NCBI GenBank assembly: GCA_963693305.1
Contig: OY855905.1
Coordinates: forward strand, 25,285,937 to 25,349,936
Length of the DNA: 64,000 nucleotides
Reading direction: 5' to 3'
Origin: Meandrina meandrites
Lineage: Eukaryota > Cnidaria > Anthozoa > Scleractinia > Meandrinidae
Below, piece by piece: positions 23,501-38,500 of the stretch (within the stretch, counting starts at the first letter, position 1; each line of letters starts with the position of its first letter). The translations under genes were made by a program, and so were the position numbers. The notes beneath the pieces were generated by a model. The model did no database searches. It was not told the DNA's origin and saw only the letters and a list, made by a program, of their open reading frames with translations.

Positions 23501-26500
23501 TCCTATAGGAAGGTCTGCGTCTTGTCCTTACTTTTCGTATAACGTCCTCATTTGTCCGTTGTCAGTTAAGCTAATACCAGTGAAATCCATACAGATCGCC
23601 GCTGATTGTACACTTTCTATTTCCTTTCAGGTAAGTGTCTGTTCCAAAACAGCACGTACGTTTCTGGACAGCGCTTCTCAGAAGAGCCAGCAGCTACTTC
23701 TTGTCGTTCTTGCATTTGCAACGATGGGGACTCTGTTTGTAAAACAGTTAAATCCTGTCCAGCTACTCTGCCTCTTGAATGCACATTCCACCCTGCCAAT
23801 GACGAGTGTTGTCCAGTTTTCCATTGCCTTAATAGCAGTAAGTTAAACGTTGCACATCGAGATTTGTAGTTTCTTCTACACTGAAAACTTTCAAACCATT
23901 TTCCGACAATGTTGCCCGACCAACACTGAACTCGAGGGATTTTTCAAAACAATGACTCTGACCAATATTGTCTTACAATTTGATTCCTGTTTAGAAATTC
24001 ACAATTACAAGCTGTTCCTCAGAAGAAAATCGCATGTGTCCATCACAACTGCCATTCCCGAGATGACAGCGATGACTATCTCTTTCTGGATGAGGACTCA
24101 ACAGGATAGTGAAGGAACTCTTCTTTCCTATGCTACTGAAAATCAAGCCAACGAAATAGTCATCAAGACACATCCCAAAATGAGAGTGATTCTGAAGGGT
24201 TCTTTCAAAGGCGACGAGGTGGATCTAAAATTAAATGACGGCAATTGGCATTTCTTGTGGATCGAGTGGGAATCATCTACTGGCCATCTGTACATCCGTG
24301 AGGGGGCCCGTACCATTGGTCCTCTGGCCTACACTAAAACGTCACTTGAGGGGGGTGGATACCTCGTTCTTGGACAACGGCAGCAGTCTCAGAAAAAGTT
24401 TATCGCGGCAAAAGCTTTCGTGGGTGAAATTTCTCATGTTAACATATGGAACGAAAAGAGAACAGACTTTGATAAGATTCGAAAAGACTGCATTGGGCTA
24501 AACAGTGGTAATGTATTTGACTTGTCAGATGATTCGGTTGACACCCATCAAAGTGCATCCATCATTGAAGCTGACATGTGTCCAAGTAAGTTTACACCAT
24601 CTTCATTTAAATCATCATTATCATGATATTTATAATCATCACATCTATAAATTGTCTGTAATCATGCGAGTTTTTGAACGTGTTTGTTTGACTGTAAGTA
24701 CCCAGGTATTGAGCACGAGGTGGTTTAATGCATTTATTCCCCCTTACCCAATCCACCTAAATATATAGGTGTGTACACTATACGTCCAAAAAAGATACTA
24801 GATTCGTTAATTCTTCCATAGACAAGCAGAAATACTCTTGGTATCCTCATTCTACTCAAATTGTAGTTTAACAAAAAATTCACTTCAGCTTATTTTTTCT
24901 GGTAATTATAGATAAAGCTTTCCATTTTCCAAAGAAAGGAGTCAACGACGCTGTCATTATCTCGGACATGAAGAGTTTGACAGATTTCACCGTGTGTCTA
25001 TGGATGAATTCAAGTGATGTTCAAGGAAGTCTTGTCAGTTATGCCGTATCAGGCCAGGATAACGAGGTGCTCATCGACTACAACGACAAAAAGTTAGAGT
25101 TAGATATCGATGGCGAAAGCAGGTAGTGTTTGTAAACAATACTAAAGTTAATAGTGGATACAATAGTCTCCTTTGACCACTTAGAAAATAGTTTTCTGTT
25201 TGTTTTTCGTTTGTTCGTTTTCAAAACAGCGCTCGTGAATGCCGATTGTCATTCCAAAATAACCCGTTCTTTAATAACGTGACTTTTTATCCTCATGTGA
25301 TCAACAAATCATCGTCCTTTAAAGAACGAATTTTTATTATACCTAGGAATTTTCATTCATCCCATTAGACGTATCCATATACTAATCCATTTGCTAATAG
25401 TTAACAAGAAGTACATTCTCGTCTCCAGAAGCCGCAATTCCTTTAGTAGGTACCATAAATCAAGCCCAGACAGCCGGTTACGATTTTTTGAGCATGTGCA
25501 AGATACCTATTTTCGGTTGTAGCGTTTGAGTGGAATATACTCTTTGTGTGCTCAGTGAAAACGATTGTGACCTTTAGGGACGAGAATGATCGAAAAAAGA
25601 ACGTTTTACTTTCGCAACCGCATAACAAATTCATTCTTTATATAGACTAACATCCGTATCCATCCACAACGGCATTTGGCAACACTTCTGTGTAACATGG
25701 GAAAGCAAAACGGGATCATGGAAGTTCTACAAAAATGGTGACATGAAACAGAAAGGCAGTGGCTTCAAGAAAGGTTACACGATAAGACATGGTGGCACTT
25801 TGGTGCTGGGGCAGGATCAAGACTCGGTTGGTGGTGGATTTGACGCCACCCAATCTTTCCAAGGAATGTTATCAAATGTAAACCTATGGGATCACGTGCT
25901 TTCTCCAACACAAATCAAAGAGATGTCAACATCATGCCTTTTAGATGAATGGAATGCTGGAAACGTATACAAATGGCGCGATTTCCTTCGTAGAAAGGGA
26001 GCAGCGTTTATTGCACCATCTCCCTGTGAGGCGTTAGGGACGGGTAGGTGACTTACACGATAAGTGGTGCATCTAAAGGCTCATGATAGGAGGGCGTGGT
26101 CGACCAAATGGCTAGAAAAATGAATAATTGTTTTTATTGTTTGTTTGTTTGTTTGTTTGTATTTCAGGTAGCTCCTTTGTTATTGCTAACATTCAACAAT
26201 AAGATGATAGAGTTCAATTTCACAGGGGTATCCATTTTTACTAATAAAGAAAATCGCAGCCATTTAGAAATTATTTGTGTTAAGTTTCTGGATGAAGCGG
26301 TTATCTAAATTCAGCGTTAATTAAAATTCTCTTTAAAATCACTATTTTATTTTATACATCCCTTCTTTTCTTGTTACCTTAGACATCGCTTTAAATTTTC
26401 CGGACAAAGGGACGAAGGTCGCTGTCAAACTGGCGAACAAGCGTAGCTTAACAAAGTTCACGGTGTGCCTGTGGATGAACTCGACTAACAGTCAAGGCTC

Positions 26501-29500
26501 TCCTTTCAGTTACGCTGTACCAGACCAGGATAATGAGCTTCTAATATACTACAGCAGTGATAAATTTCAGTTATACATCGGAGGAGAAAGCAGGTTGTGT
26601 GAAAATTACGATATCAGTGGGAAAAAATCATGCTATGTTCTCATGTTCAATGCTATACCTCATCTAGGCATATTACTTTTCGATTAGAAATTTATTTATT
26701 TATCTAGGGGCAACCGTGCAAATAAGATAGTCGCAAACTTTTTTTGAGAGTTTTTGTATTCATATACAGTAAAAATGCTCGAGAAGCATTTTTTCGGGAA
26801 TTTTTTTGTTTTTGTTGTTTTGTTTTTTTTTTATCAAAAACCCCTATTTTCCAGCAATGCCAAATTTAACTGGGAACAAACTTTATTGTGTGTGTTTTTT
26901 TTGCATTTATATTCCATTAAATAACGTCAATGATAAAATATTTAAAACTGCTTTGTTGTGAACTGTTTTTCACAATGGCTTGCGAGCCTTGTCAATCAAA
27001 AGTCCTGTTTTTCAACAACAAAAATATATTACACTTGAGGCACCTCACATAATATCGAAACTAACTGTTGCGTACGTACATTTAACCTTTATATTTCAAA
27101 TATTAAAACGTTTACTGATTACAAAAAGACATCTAGAAAAGGAAAAAAAGGAAAACAATACAAAACTGACGTCCAGATTTGTACTAGAGGCCGGGAAAAT
27201 GGCGCGTCTTTCTAAGAACTGCTCTATATCGACTGACCTATCGTTAGCTTTGAACTGATGGGGCCATTTGTTTTGACTATTTAAAAAGTGCATTTGGAAG
27301 TGCTTTATGAGCACGTTACACATAACTACTAATTTCTCGGCTTTAAAATGACCCACACCAACAACGAAAATGAAGGCTTAATAAGAATCATACAGAGATA
27401 CTTCCACCAAATTTGAGATCAAAAGGTGTAATATTCGAGCTGTAGAATTATTTAATCGTTTTAGTTACAGATCCATACAGAGAATGTATGAGCACGCTTA
27501 ATACAGAGAACGTATGGGCACGTTGTACGTAATTGCTTATCTCGGTTGTTTATGACTCAAACCAGACAAAAAATTGCGCTTTTATTTCTAGTCATTCCTA
27601 GATGCTATCCCCCAAATTTCAATCCAAAAGGTCTGATATACGACAAATTATTAAATTAATTTTATTGATTAATTTTATTAATTTTATATCGTGCATGTGT
27701 AATTATTTATAAAAACTTTTTTGCATGATAAAAATATGTACAAGTAGATTGGAATGCAATTAGGGTGCCAACAGAGAGGAGCTTAATCTTCATATACTAG
27801 TTGTAATCATAACAGTGATTATGCTTTTAACTGCTTTAAAATGATATGGATACAAAGGTTCACTTGAGTGTTAAATTAATGTTCTTTTTAAAAGATATGA
27901 AGAGATACATTGAAAAAAATACTTTTTTATAAATGCGAGCAATTTGCAACCGTTAACAAGAATCGTCCCTGGTACAGAATTCTGAAACCCGCACATTGGA
28001 CACAACCTCTTTGATTTCGTGTTTTGTCCATAACGTCAAGTAAATAGCAAAGAAAAAAATCAAACTTAAACGATAAATCTTCCGCTAAAAGTAAAACGGT
28101 AAACATTCTTGAATAAAAAAGCAATTTTCATAGCAGCAAACTATTTCCTGTAAAATTTGTAGAAAAACTCATTTTAATTTATGCTTGAGATTTTTTAACA
28201 CTTTCCAAGAAAAATAGGTTTGAATTTCAATTAATACTTCTGATTTGTGTTCGAAACCATGTGACGGTACTAGAAACACTGGTGTCGACTGCTGATAGCA
28301 AACAGTTGTTTATTTAGTTTTCTGTGTTTTCTTTCGTTTTATTTTGTTTTGTTTTACAGTGATATATCAGTATCCGCCAACAACGGCCTATGGCACCACA
28401 TCTGTGTGACATGGGAAGGAAATTCAGGATCATGGAAATTCTACAAAGATGGGGAAATCAAAAAGGATGGCACGAGCTTCAAAAAAGGGCACACGATAAG
28501 AAAAGATGGCACTTTGGTTCTGGGGCAGGATCAAGATTCCGTCGGTGGAGGCTTTGAGGCTAGTGATTCCTTCCAAGGAATGTTGTCAAATGTGAATATA
28601 TGGAATGAAGTGCTGACTCCTGAACAAATCCAAAAGATGTCGCAATCATGTCTGGCGGATAAAGTTTCTGATCATAAAGTATTCAAATGGCTGGATTTCC
28701 TCCACGAAGGAGGAGCAAAGCTCGTTAAACCATCTCCCTGCGATCCAGTAACAATAGGTAAGTCATAGCATGATACAAACTAGTAAATTAATTTAAATGT
28801 GCACAACACAGAATGCAGTTCGTAAAGTGTGATCGTCCGGGTGAGTGTAGTTCTGAGAAGAACTGCTGTTGGTGCAGTTGGTGCAGTTGGTGACTGACGT
28901 TTCGACAACCTGTGCGGAAGTAATCCTCAGAGTCAAGTGAAAAGTTGTTGTCAGTTGATGATGTTATAAGTCTGGTCCGTTGAAGCTGATTGGTCAGTTT
29001 AGCAATGATGTTATTGGCTGTAAGACTAGTATTAAGTTCGTCAACGGTAATTGGTCAGTTTCGATCCGTCTATTGTTAGTCAAATTAAATCATTCCGTTT
29101 GTAACGTGCCGGTAGTTGTTGACATCTGTTGAGAGGCGTTCGTTCTAACTTTGTGTACCAGCTTTCTAGAGTCAGTCGTCGAATATAGCTCGTACTGTAG
29201 GTTAAACATTCAGCAGAGTCCCAGTCGATTTTGTGATGAGTAAGTCGATGATGTTCAGAAATGTGATTGTTGATATCACCATTTCTAGTCCCTCGTTTGT
29301 GTTCATTCAGTCTCGTGTTGGGGTTTCTGCCAGTCTCTCCAATGTAGGAGGCCTGGCAGTCGGAGCATTTGATCTATAAACAGCTCCCTGTCTGCTATAC
29401 GGCTCGTCCCTGCCTTTGACGTTGCTCAGTAAATATCGTAACGTAGTCGTAGGCTTGTGAGCTACACGGATATTGTAGGGCTGGTTGTAGAATCTGCGCG

Positions 29501-32500
29501 ATAGTCTCAGAAGTCCCCTTGATGTAGGGTATAGTCGCTGTAGTAACAGATGTTGAATTCCTGCTAGTTTCTGTGTTTTTCAGTAGTTCGGTGAGTGTTT
29601 CGTCTAACGAAGTAGGCGCTGTATTTGTTCTTGTAGAAAACACGGTCAAGGTATTTGTTTTCGTCAGATAAACTGTCCTTTGTGTCACAAACTAGTTGCG
29701 CTCGTCTTGTCAAAGTCTTGATAGTCGTAGCTTTGTGGGAAGTCGGCTTGTAGGATGATTGGTCCAGTAATCTGTCGGTATTTGTATCGGTGTTCTGTAC
29801 ACTGTGGTTCGCAGTTCGTTGTTGTCGCGGCTTACCAGACAGTCTAGAAAAGGAAGTTTTCCATCTTCTTCGATCTCTCTGGTAAACTGGATGTCGGTGT
29901 GCTGTTCCTTTAGGTGTTTGTGAAAGTCGTCAATTTAGCGTAAAAGTATCGTCAACGTAGCGTAACCAGAGCGGTATCGTTTGTCGGCCGGCGACCCCAT
30001 GGCTGTTCCGAGCAACTGCTTGTAGTGTTTTCTGTTGTACTGAAAGTAAGGCAGAGGTCCAGTAAGCCCGTGATGTCCTCAGTCTGTAACAGTAATGTAA
30101 CAGTAGACTGCTGGATAGTGCTTGTTGTTCGACTTTATTTAAGGTACTGTCAGGTACAGAGACTGACTATCGTAGAAGCAATTCTGCTTCTGATGTCATC
30201 CTTGGCTGGTTCTGATAAGTCTCGTTGACGAGACAAAACTGCCTCGACACTAGATACAATAGTCTCGATCGGTACACGTTTAGGCGTCACTGAGTGTTTC
30301 AGTCAGTATGACAGTACCTGCGTCTCAGTTTTGTCTAGGAGACGGGAAGAAATATTGCTGAGTTCCATTCAAGTAACTGAAGAAAACCACCTGCTCAGTT
30401 AGTACTCAGGGCTTTCTGCTGTACTCTTAGCTGATCATTCTGACGTATTCGCATTACAATTGAAAATATGTGGTTATTTTGACAATGTATTGACCAACTG
30501 ATCATCATAAAAAAGTGACGTCAGTTTTGTTGATTTAGGGTCAAATGTCTTTACTAATACACCTTATTCTAAAATGGCGGAAAATACATTATTATTTTGT
30601 CTACATGTTAATTGGCCCTCATAGCTTCGTTTCAAGCCAAAGATTCTTTTTAAATTCTGCAGATTCGATCGAGGCCATGAGGAGCAATTAACATGAAGAC
30701 AAAAGAGTAATGTGTTTTCCGCCATTTTGGAATAAGGTGTATGGTTAGATTTTCACAATAGCATCATTTTTAGCCCTCTAGTCGACCTTTCCTGAAGATA
30801 GCCTTAACCACTTTGCCAAAGCCCTAGGTACATTGTTTTTTTTTCTTTAAGCATTGCCTATTTCTCTGTTTTTCTTCTCTCTCTAGATAATGCGTTGTAC
30901 TTTCCAAACAAAGGAGTAAGGGACTTTGTCAAAATCTCGGGAAAGCGTAGATTGACAGCCTTCACCGTGTGCCTGTGGATGATTTCGAGTAACACTAAAG
31001 GAAGTCTTTTCAGTTATGCTGTATCCGGCGACAATAATGATTTGCTCATATTCTACGACAAATACTTTCGGTTGGAAATCGGTGGAGAAACCAGGTTGTG
31101 TAGATATAACAATACGCCTAGCCGCAGGGACTGGGGGTGGGGGACTGAATGTGGCTGATAAAGTGTCTTCTGTGTTTAAGAAAACGTAATTTTATCTCAT
31201 TTACTGCGACAGAAGTACAGACGTTGAGCTATTTATCTCACACCCCGCCCTCCCTCGTACCATTGGTAATAACGTTATTGTTGCTTATAGTTTAGCGAAT
31301 CACTGTAAATTATACCAAGACTTTTAAAAATGCTAGCAAATCATCATATTTCCTATCTCTAGAACTCTGCCCTCTGAGTTTCCACCTTGCAGGAGAAATA
31401 GCTACTGGACTTACTCCCTACTGAGGCAGTTTCACCGCTCAGATCACAATTTAAATAACGATGCAAAGGTCCTACTAGAAAATGCTTTTATTCAGAGCAA
31501 GTGTTGAGGTAGCCTGCGTGCAGGCTAGGGTTGGTAAAGTCTTTATACGAGCCTAGTGGCCTATCAGGCCGGAGTTTATCCCGGTTTCCGCCGCATGAAG
31601 CGACTAGGAGTATTTCTATTCCCCCCTGGATGGGATGCTCGAATCCATCGCAGTGTTACCCCCAGCAGTAAATTCGCCGGTACCCATTTATATACACTTG
31701 GGTCAACTTAGAGTTGAGTGTCTTGGCCAAGAACACAACGCAGTGCACCGGCCAGGGCTCGAACCCGGACCGTTCGATCCGGAGTCCAGCGCACTAACCA
31801 TTAGGCCACCGCGCCTCCCTCCCAGGCTAGGGTTGAGGTTATAATAAGAAAATTACGAAAGAAATGCAGTTTCGCATCTAGTCACACAAGAAATATCTTT
31901 GAGAATAACGTGTCAATTTTGTGAGGTGTGTGCTGGTAACGCAGTACTGTCACATAAACTAGCTACTACAGTTTGGGAACTAATTTATTGTGTGGCTTTT
32001 TTTCAGGAACATGGCAGTAACAGCTGGAGACGGTGCGTGGCACCACATCTGTGCATCGTGGGAAAGCAGTTCGGGATCATGGAAATTCTACAAAGATGGC
32101 GGACTAAGCAAAAAAGGCACAAGCTTCAAGACAGGTCACGCGATACGTAAAGATGGCACGCTAGTTCTAGGGCAGGATCAAGATTCGATCGGTGGTGGCT
32201 TCGAGACCGTTGATTCTTTTCAAGGAACGCTATTGAATGTCAACTTATGGGATAAAGTGCTAACTGCTGAACAAATAACGAAGATGTCAAAATCATGTCT
32301 GTTGGATGTAGAAAGTGATGGAAAAGTCTATAAATGGATCGATTTTCTTCGAGAAGGAGAAGCAAGACTTATGAAACCTTCTTCCTGTCAACCGTTTGAA
32401 ACTGGTAAGTACGTGTACAACTTCTAAGATGTTAAATAAATATACACTATACACGGGAGCTGATAAAATGCAAACTGAGGTATACTTAAGCGTATATCAA

Positions 32501-35500
32501 CATCATCATCGTCAAAATCATAATCATAATCATCATCATCATCATCATCATCATCATTCTATTACCATCACGGAATCAGAGCAATTTTCATTTCTGATAC
32601 ATTATGATAACCTATCGACGGATTGAGCAAAATAGTAATAGCTTTCGGTAACAATACTCGACAGAAAGGAAAGTGTAATTAAGCAGAAAAACATTCTCCC
32701 AGAATAAAGAAGTCAGTCATCCTAGTTTTGTCAAAATACATTTTGTTTCATTATTCGAAAGATGAATATATTTTTGCTAAATATTCCTTTACATAAGCCT
32801 ACCTCATACATGTAAGCGTCATTTGAACCCTTGTTTTCATGTTTCCTTTACTTTTAGATTACGCCTTCCATTTTCCGGTGAAAGGAGTTGATAGCGCTGT
32901 CAAAATTACGAACATGCAGAAATTGACAGATTTCACGATCTGTCTGTGGATGAGTTCGAGTAACACTAAAGGAAGTCTTTTCAGTTATGCTGTATCAGAC
33001 TCGGATAATGAGCTGCTCATATTCTATGACAGATATTTCCAGATGGACATCGGTGGAGAGAGCAGGTTGCGTATATATATGTTATTTGCCGGCCGCGAGG
33101 TCCGTATAGGGAAATCTGAGGTCTTATATACGGCCCAGGATGGGGGAGGTGAATGAAAGTATCTTCGAGACCGGCTGCGACTATTTTACATGAAGAATGA
33201 GCAGCAATTTGAAGTAGTATTAGCAGAAACGATGAAACGAGAATGTGTGACAATTAAGCGAACATCTTTGTTACTACAAGGGTGGACAAAATAACATTAT
33301 TTTCATCAGTTGTTTCGCCATTTTGGATCTGATGTTCATAATGTTCGATTGATAAAAAGTATGCTATTTTCAAGGCTAAAAGGTTAAAAATTGTAAAATT
33401 AAAATGCTGAAACCAAACGTTTTTGGCTGTTAACCATCATGTCTGCCACGTTTGGTTTCAACATTTTAATTTTATAATTTTTAACGTTTTAGCCTTGTAA
33501 ATAGCACATTTTGGATTTGGTTCATCAAAAAAAAAGCTTTTGCAATTTATAAAGTGCTTGAATTAATCCGTTGTATTGTTAACCCTGTGCGACTTGAGAA
33601 ACCCTTAGAGACTTGAGTCTGCTACGTCATTTCAAGATTTAGTGATTACCTTTAGAGTAGTTAACCTGTCTTCTGCTACGATACTCGTATTTTGCATTCT
33701 GCAAAATAGTCGTAAAAAGTAAAGAGCTCGTTTCTTTAAGGTAGAAAAAAAAATCAGTTGCAGACATTAATAAAGATCATTGAGGCAATCCTGTGTGTAA
33801 ACATGTGATGAAATCTGGCTGGTCATGTTTTCAATGTATTAAGTAATGTATGCATACGCGTGCTCATTAAACTTCATTTGCGGAGCATTTGGAGCAACTA
33901 CAGAATTCAGGGCCACTTCGGTCCTCCTCATTGGAAGAGAGGCAAAGCGTAGGGCCGCGATCAACCTCGAACATCTGAGAATCAGGCTAGACAATAGGAG
34001 GCTTAATTTTTTGAGATACCAAAAATCTTTCCAGTAAGATTTAGCTGTGCGAAGCTTCATTTTTGAGACTCTTCCTCCCTGACTATTGGTTGGATCGGAG
34101 AACAAAACTATTATTCAGTAGTAGAAATATAATACCTTTACTTTAAGATCATCAAGTTTGTTACTCGAAAGAAACTTCTGTAGTTGAATGATGCCATTAT
34201 CTTTTATTATTTTTGATAGTCCGCAAACAACAGTAACAGCTAACGACGGCGAATGGCATCACATCTGTGTATCGTGGGAAAAGAAATCAGGATCATGGAA
34301 ATTCTACAAAGATTGTCACTTGAAACAGCAAGGTAAGAACTTCAAGGAAGGTTACACGATAAAAGATGGTGGCACTGTGGTGCTGGGACAAGATCAAGAC
34401 TCCGTCGGTGGTGGCTTTGAAAAGGCTGATTCCTTCCAAGGAATGTTATCAAATGTCAATGTATGGGATCGCGTGCTTGCTGCAGCGCAAATCAAGGAAA
34501 TGTCAACATCGTGTGTGTTGGATGAATGGAATGAAGCGAATGTATACAAATGGCCCGATTTCCTCCGCCACGGAGGCGCAAAGCTTGTAACGCCTTCTCC
34601 CTGTCAGCCGTTCAGTATTTTGGGTAGGTAACCACTTTAGACAGAACCAGGAAGGAAGGAAGGATGGAAGGAAGGAACTTTGTTAACGTGACTAGAAGTA
34701 TCTATAGCAAAGGCAAAACCCTTTGCTAATAGGGGACACTTACTTAGAATAAAAAAAAAAGCTATGACGCCAATATGTATGAAAATAATTTGCTGATTGT
34801 GATGATGATTATATTTACTATTGAATTATCCTCAGTGAAAGACAACACCAAAATCACCTTGCCTAAGTTACCATCGTAACGGGTTTGTGGGTTAATGAAT
34901 TATTAGGATTAATGAATTTTTTAATTAAATTTATAACAATAATTAGCGTTTCAGTTAAGATTTAAAAAATCGTTTAATGCCGTGGTGTGTGCTAAACAAT
35001 TCGGTAATGTATTGTTGCTAACATCAGTTAAAACCCGTTCAGAAACTTATGTATTCCTTGACTTTTTTTCTATTGCTTTAGACTACGCTTTTAACTTTCC
35101 GAACAAAGGTGTCAATGACTACGTCATACTTTCGGAAATGGACAGTAGTTTGACGGAATTCACGGTGTGTCTATGGATGAGTTCTACAAGCAGTCAAGGG
35201 AGTCTTTTTAGTTATGCTGTATCAAGCGAAAATAATGAGCTGCTCATATACTACGACAAATATTTTGAGTTGGACATTGGTGGCGAAAACAGGTTTTGTA
35301 GATATTACAATATGCCTAGGAAACTTCTTTATTATGCTGACAATTACTATCATGTTGGTGACAGCCAACGTGTTGCTATGTTAGAGTATGTAACACTTAG
35401 TTTTTGGAGATGGCACTGTAAAATTACTTCGGTTTGACTGACTCTTGCTAAAGGTATCGTTCATATGTTGCTGAACATCGACTCTTCTAGTGTTGGGTTG

Positions 35501-38500
35501 GAGTAGAGAGTGCTGGGACAATAAAATATCTTAACTTTAAGATCACTGGATCAGATCAGGGGCGTAGCGACCATATACGCACGTGCGCACCTGCGTACCT
35601 AGTACGGAAAAACGGAAAAATAGTAATTTACAGTTTGGGGCAAAAAGCGTCTTATAAATAAATCGGCTGGTTTGACAGAGTTTTTCACATAACGTTGCTG
35701 CAATTCTATGATATCATTTATGAAATACAGAATGAAATCTTTGCGAATATCAAAAACGCTTTTCAGTTCAATACGTAGACTGAGTAGAGCTCTGAGGTAA
35801 ATTACTGAAGTTGACTGTTTTATGTTTTCGCCTCTTTTTTGAATAGTAAAATAGCAGCGACGGCTAACGATGGAGCATGGCACCATATCTGTGCAACGTG
35901 GGAAAGTAGCTCGGGAGCATGGAAATTCTACAAAGATGGTGACCTAAAACAGGAAAATACGAACTTCAAGAAAGGTCACACGATAACACGTGGTGGTACT
36001 ATAGTGCTGGGGCAAGATCAAGATTCCCTCGGCGGTGGCTTTGAGACCGCTGACTCCTTCCAAGGATTGTTATCAAATGTGAACTTATGGAGTTATGTGC
36101 TTTCGTCTAAAGAAATTAAAAAGATGTCAACATCATGTCAGCTGAATGGATTAAATGAAGCAGATGTGTACAAATGGCCTGATTTTCTCAGTCAAGGAGG
36201 TGCAATGCTTGTTAAGCCGTCGCCCTGTAAACCATTCACCGATTTGGGTAGGTGATGCGGCTAAACGTCATTGTAGTTTTGTTAAATATGCACAGGAGAG
36301 GGAAGCATAGACTGTTCACATCCCATCCCCAGTTTTCACTCGCTTAAGGGGTGCGCCACTTAATTACAGATCCAGAGCAGCTGGACGATTTTTTGTGGAA
36401 AGCGATTTTAAAACGTTTTGAAGCGCTGAATGGTGAATATTATTTTTGGGGGAATGCCTTGGGGATATTTGGGAAAAGAATATAATTGCGTGTGCATAAC
36501 TTGTGCCAGTCCTAAACCGCGTGTTGGAATTGAAAATCCCTAACAGAAAGTAAAGTTCCATTTTTTTACGAATCAGAGATAACATAGCCTAACATATGCA
36601 ACTACCGTTGAAGTGAAAAGAGAAGCGCCACTGAATAATTGTAAATGCACGTTTTTATTATGCCATGACTTTAATACTAGTAATAATGAAAACTCTGAGG
36701 TCCATTTCGAATTAAAAATCACCTTACTGGTCGGCCAGTTGACTAATTATTTAATTGTCTATAGAGCTCAACTTGTCGTTTATCAATAAATAATAATTTC
36801 TTTTATCATGTTAGATTACGCTTTCCATTTTCCCGAGAAAGGGGTCAAGGACGTTGTCAAAATCACACGCATGAGCAGTTTGACAGAGTTCACCGTATGC
36901 ATGTGGATGAATTTGACTACCAGTGAAGGTTGCCCTTTCAGTTACGCTGTATCAGACCAGGATAATGAGCTGCAAATATTCTACGACAATAATTTTCAGC
37001 TGATAATTGGTGATACAACCAGGTAACGTAAATTGCTGATACACTGGTAGACAGCCTAAGAATTTACTAACCTGTATGCTTAAAGTACGTGAGATGCCTT
37101 TACATTGCCACACATAGAATGCTGCTGTTCACTTCTATTCGCAGGGCGGGATTATCGAGGCTCAAAACTGTGTATTGCAATCATAATTAGACCAAATTAT
37201 TTTTATTCTTCGCAAAGATGAACACTCTTTCAAGTTTCCATTAACAAGTGCACATCTATTCATTGAATTTCAAGCGTTAAGCTTAATTACTACTCTAATC
37301 CAGTGAATCCGAGGAACTATGTTTCTTATCAGTATTGACACTTAACCAATTCAAGGACACTTGGCATAATGGCAACTGAGGACAAATTCGTTGAAAATGC
37401 GATGTCATTATTCAATTTTCTTCCCTCCCGTAGCAGTGTTATGTTGACCTATCGTGGAGAGGAAGAGGTGAAGACATATATACCATTGAAAACAAAAAAT
37501 AACTGTTCCAAAACTTTTTTATTCTAGAAAATTATGATCATATCTTTCATCCCACAATATGTCGGCAAGCACGCCCTCTTTCTATATCTTTAATCTCGTG
37601 TTAAGACGGTAAGTTTAATACAAGGAGAACACTTGACTGTATTATCAGCTTTTAATGTCTTCTTCTGTACAGTCAAACTTCAGTAGTAGCTAACGATGGC
37701 GTGTGGCACCATATTTGTGCGTCATGGGAAAGCAAAACAGGATCGTGGCAATTTTACAAAGATGGAATCAAGGCAAAAGACGGCACTGGCTTCAAGAAAG
37801 GCTACAAGATAAGAGAAGGTGGCACTTTGGTGCTGGGGCAAGAGCAAGACTCGGTCGGTGGGAGCTTTGAAACCACACAATCCTTAAAAGGAATGTTATC
37901 AAATGTCAATGTATGGGATAGAGTCCTTTCTGCGACACACATCAAGGAAATGTCAAGATCTTGTTTGCGAGATGAATGGAACGAAGGAAATGTATACAAA
38001 TGGCCCGATTTTCTCCGCGAAGGCGGCGCAAAGGTGCATCGACCAGCTCCCTGTGTAAGGGTGGAACTAGGTATGTGGCAGTTCAATATGTTTTTGATTA
38101 GTATGCTTTTTTTGTCTCGTAATAAATAGCAATTGCAAATTCTATGTTAAATAGCATTATGTTAAATTGGCTATAGCCTTACCAACAACGTTTAAAGTCG
38201 TCATTTAAGGACATCAGTGTATAAACCCACGGTTCATTTTTCGGCCAAAATGGAATAATATCATTCTTCTGCAGAAATCAAACATCATCTGTAAAACAAA
38301 AAAAATCGTATTTATTTATGTGTTTTCGCTTTTTTCAGAAACTGCGACCATAGGACCAGTGTTAGCCAGGTCCTTTTCGGTAGCAAGTTCATTTAAATTA
38401 CTTCGAAATTTGCTTACTTGTTTTGTATTGATGTGTACGAAATAAGTTATCATTTTTTATAAACATTGTATCGGTACCACATCTTCATAAAAACTGCAAA

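Noticed and set aside
29395..29688. 97-codon Thr-rich minus-strand open frame as a host gene
   Set aside because: It lies inside the Penelope-like element in a frame different from the endonuclease and reads as decayed element sequence.
31740..31820. Functional tRNA gene on the minus strand
   Set aside because: Box A and B are present, but the head continues into a SINE body with a target duplication around the whole unit; no complete cloverleaf with its own 3' end.
32396..32626. His-rich 76-codon open frame
   Set aside because: It is the read-through of pentraxin unit 3's donor region into an ATC microsatellite.
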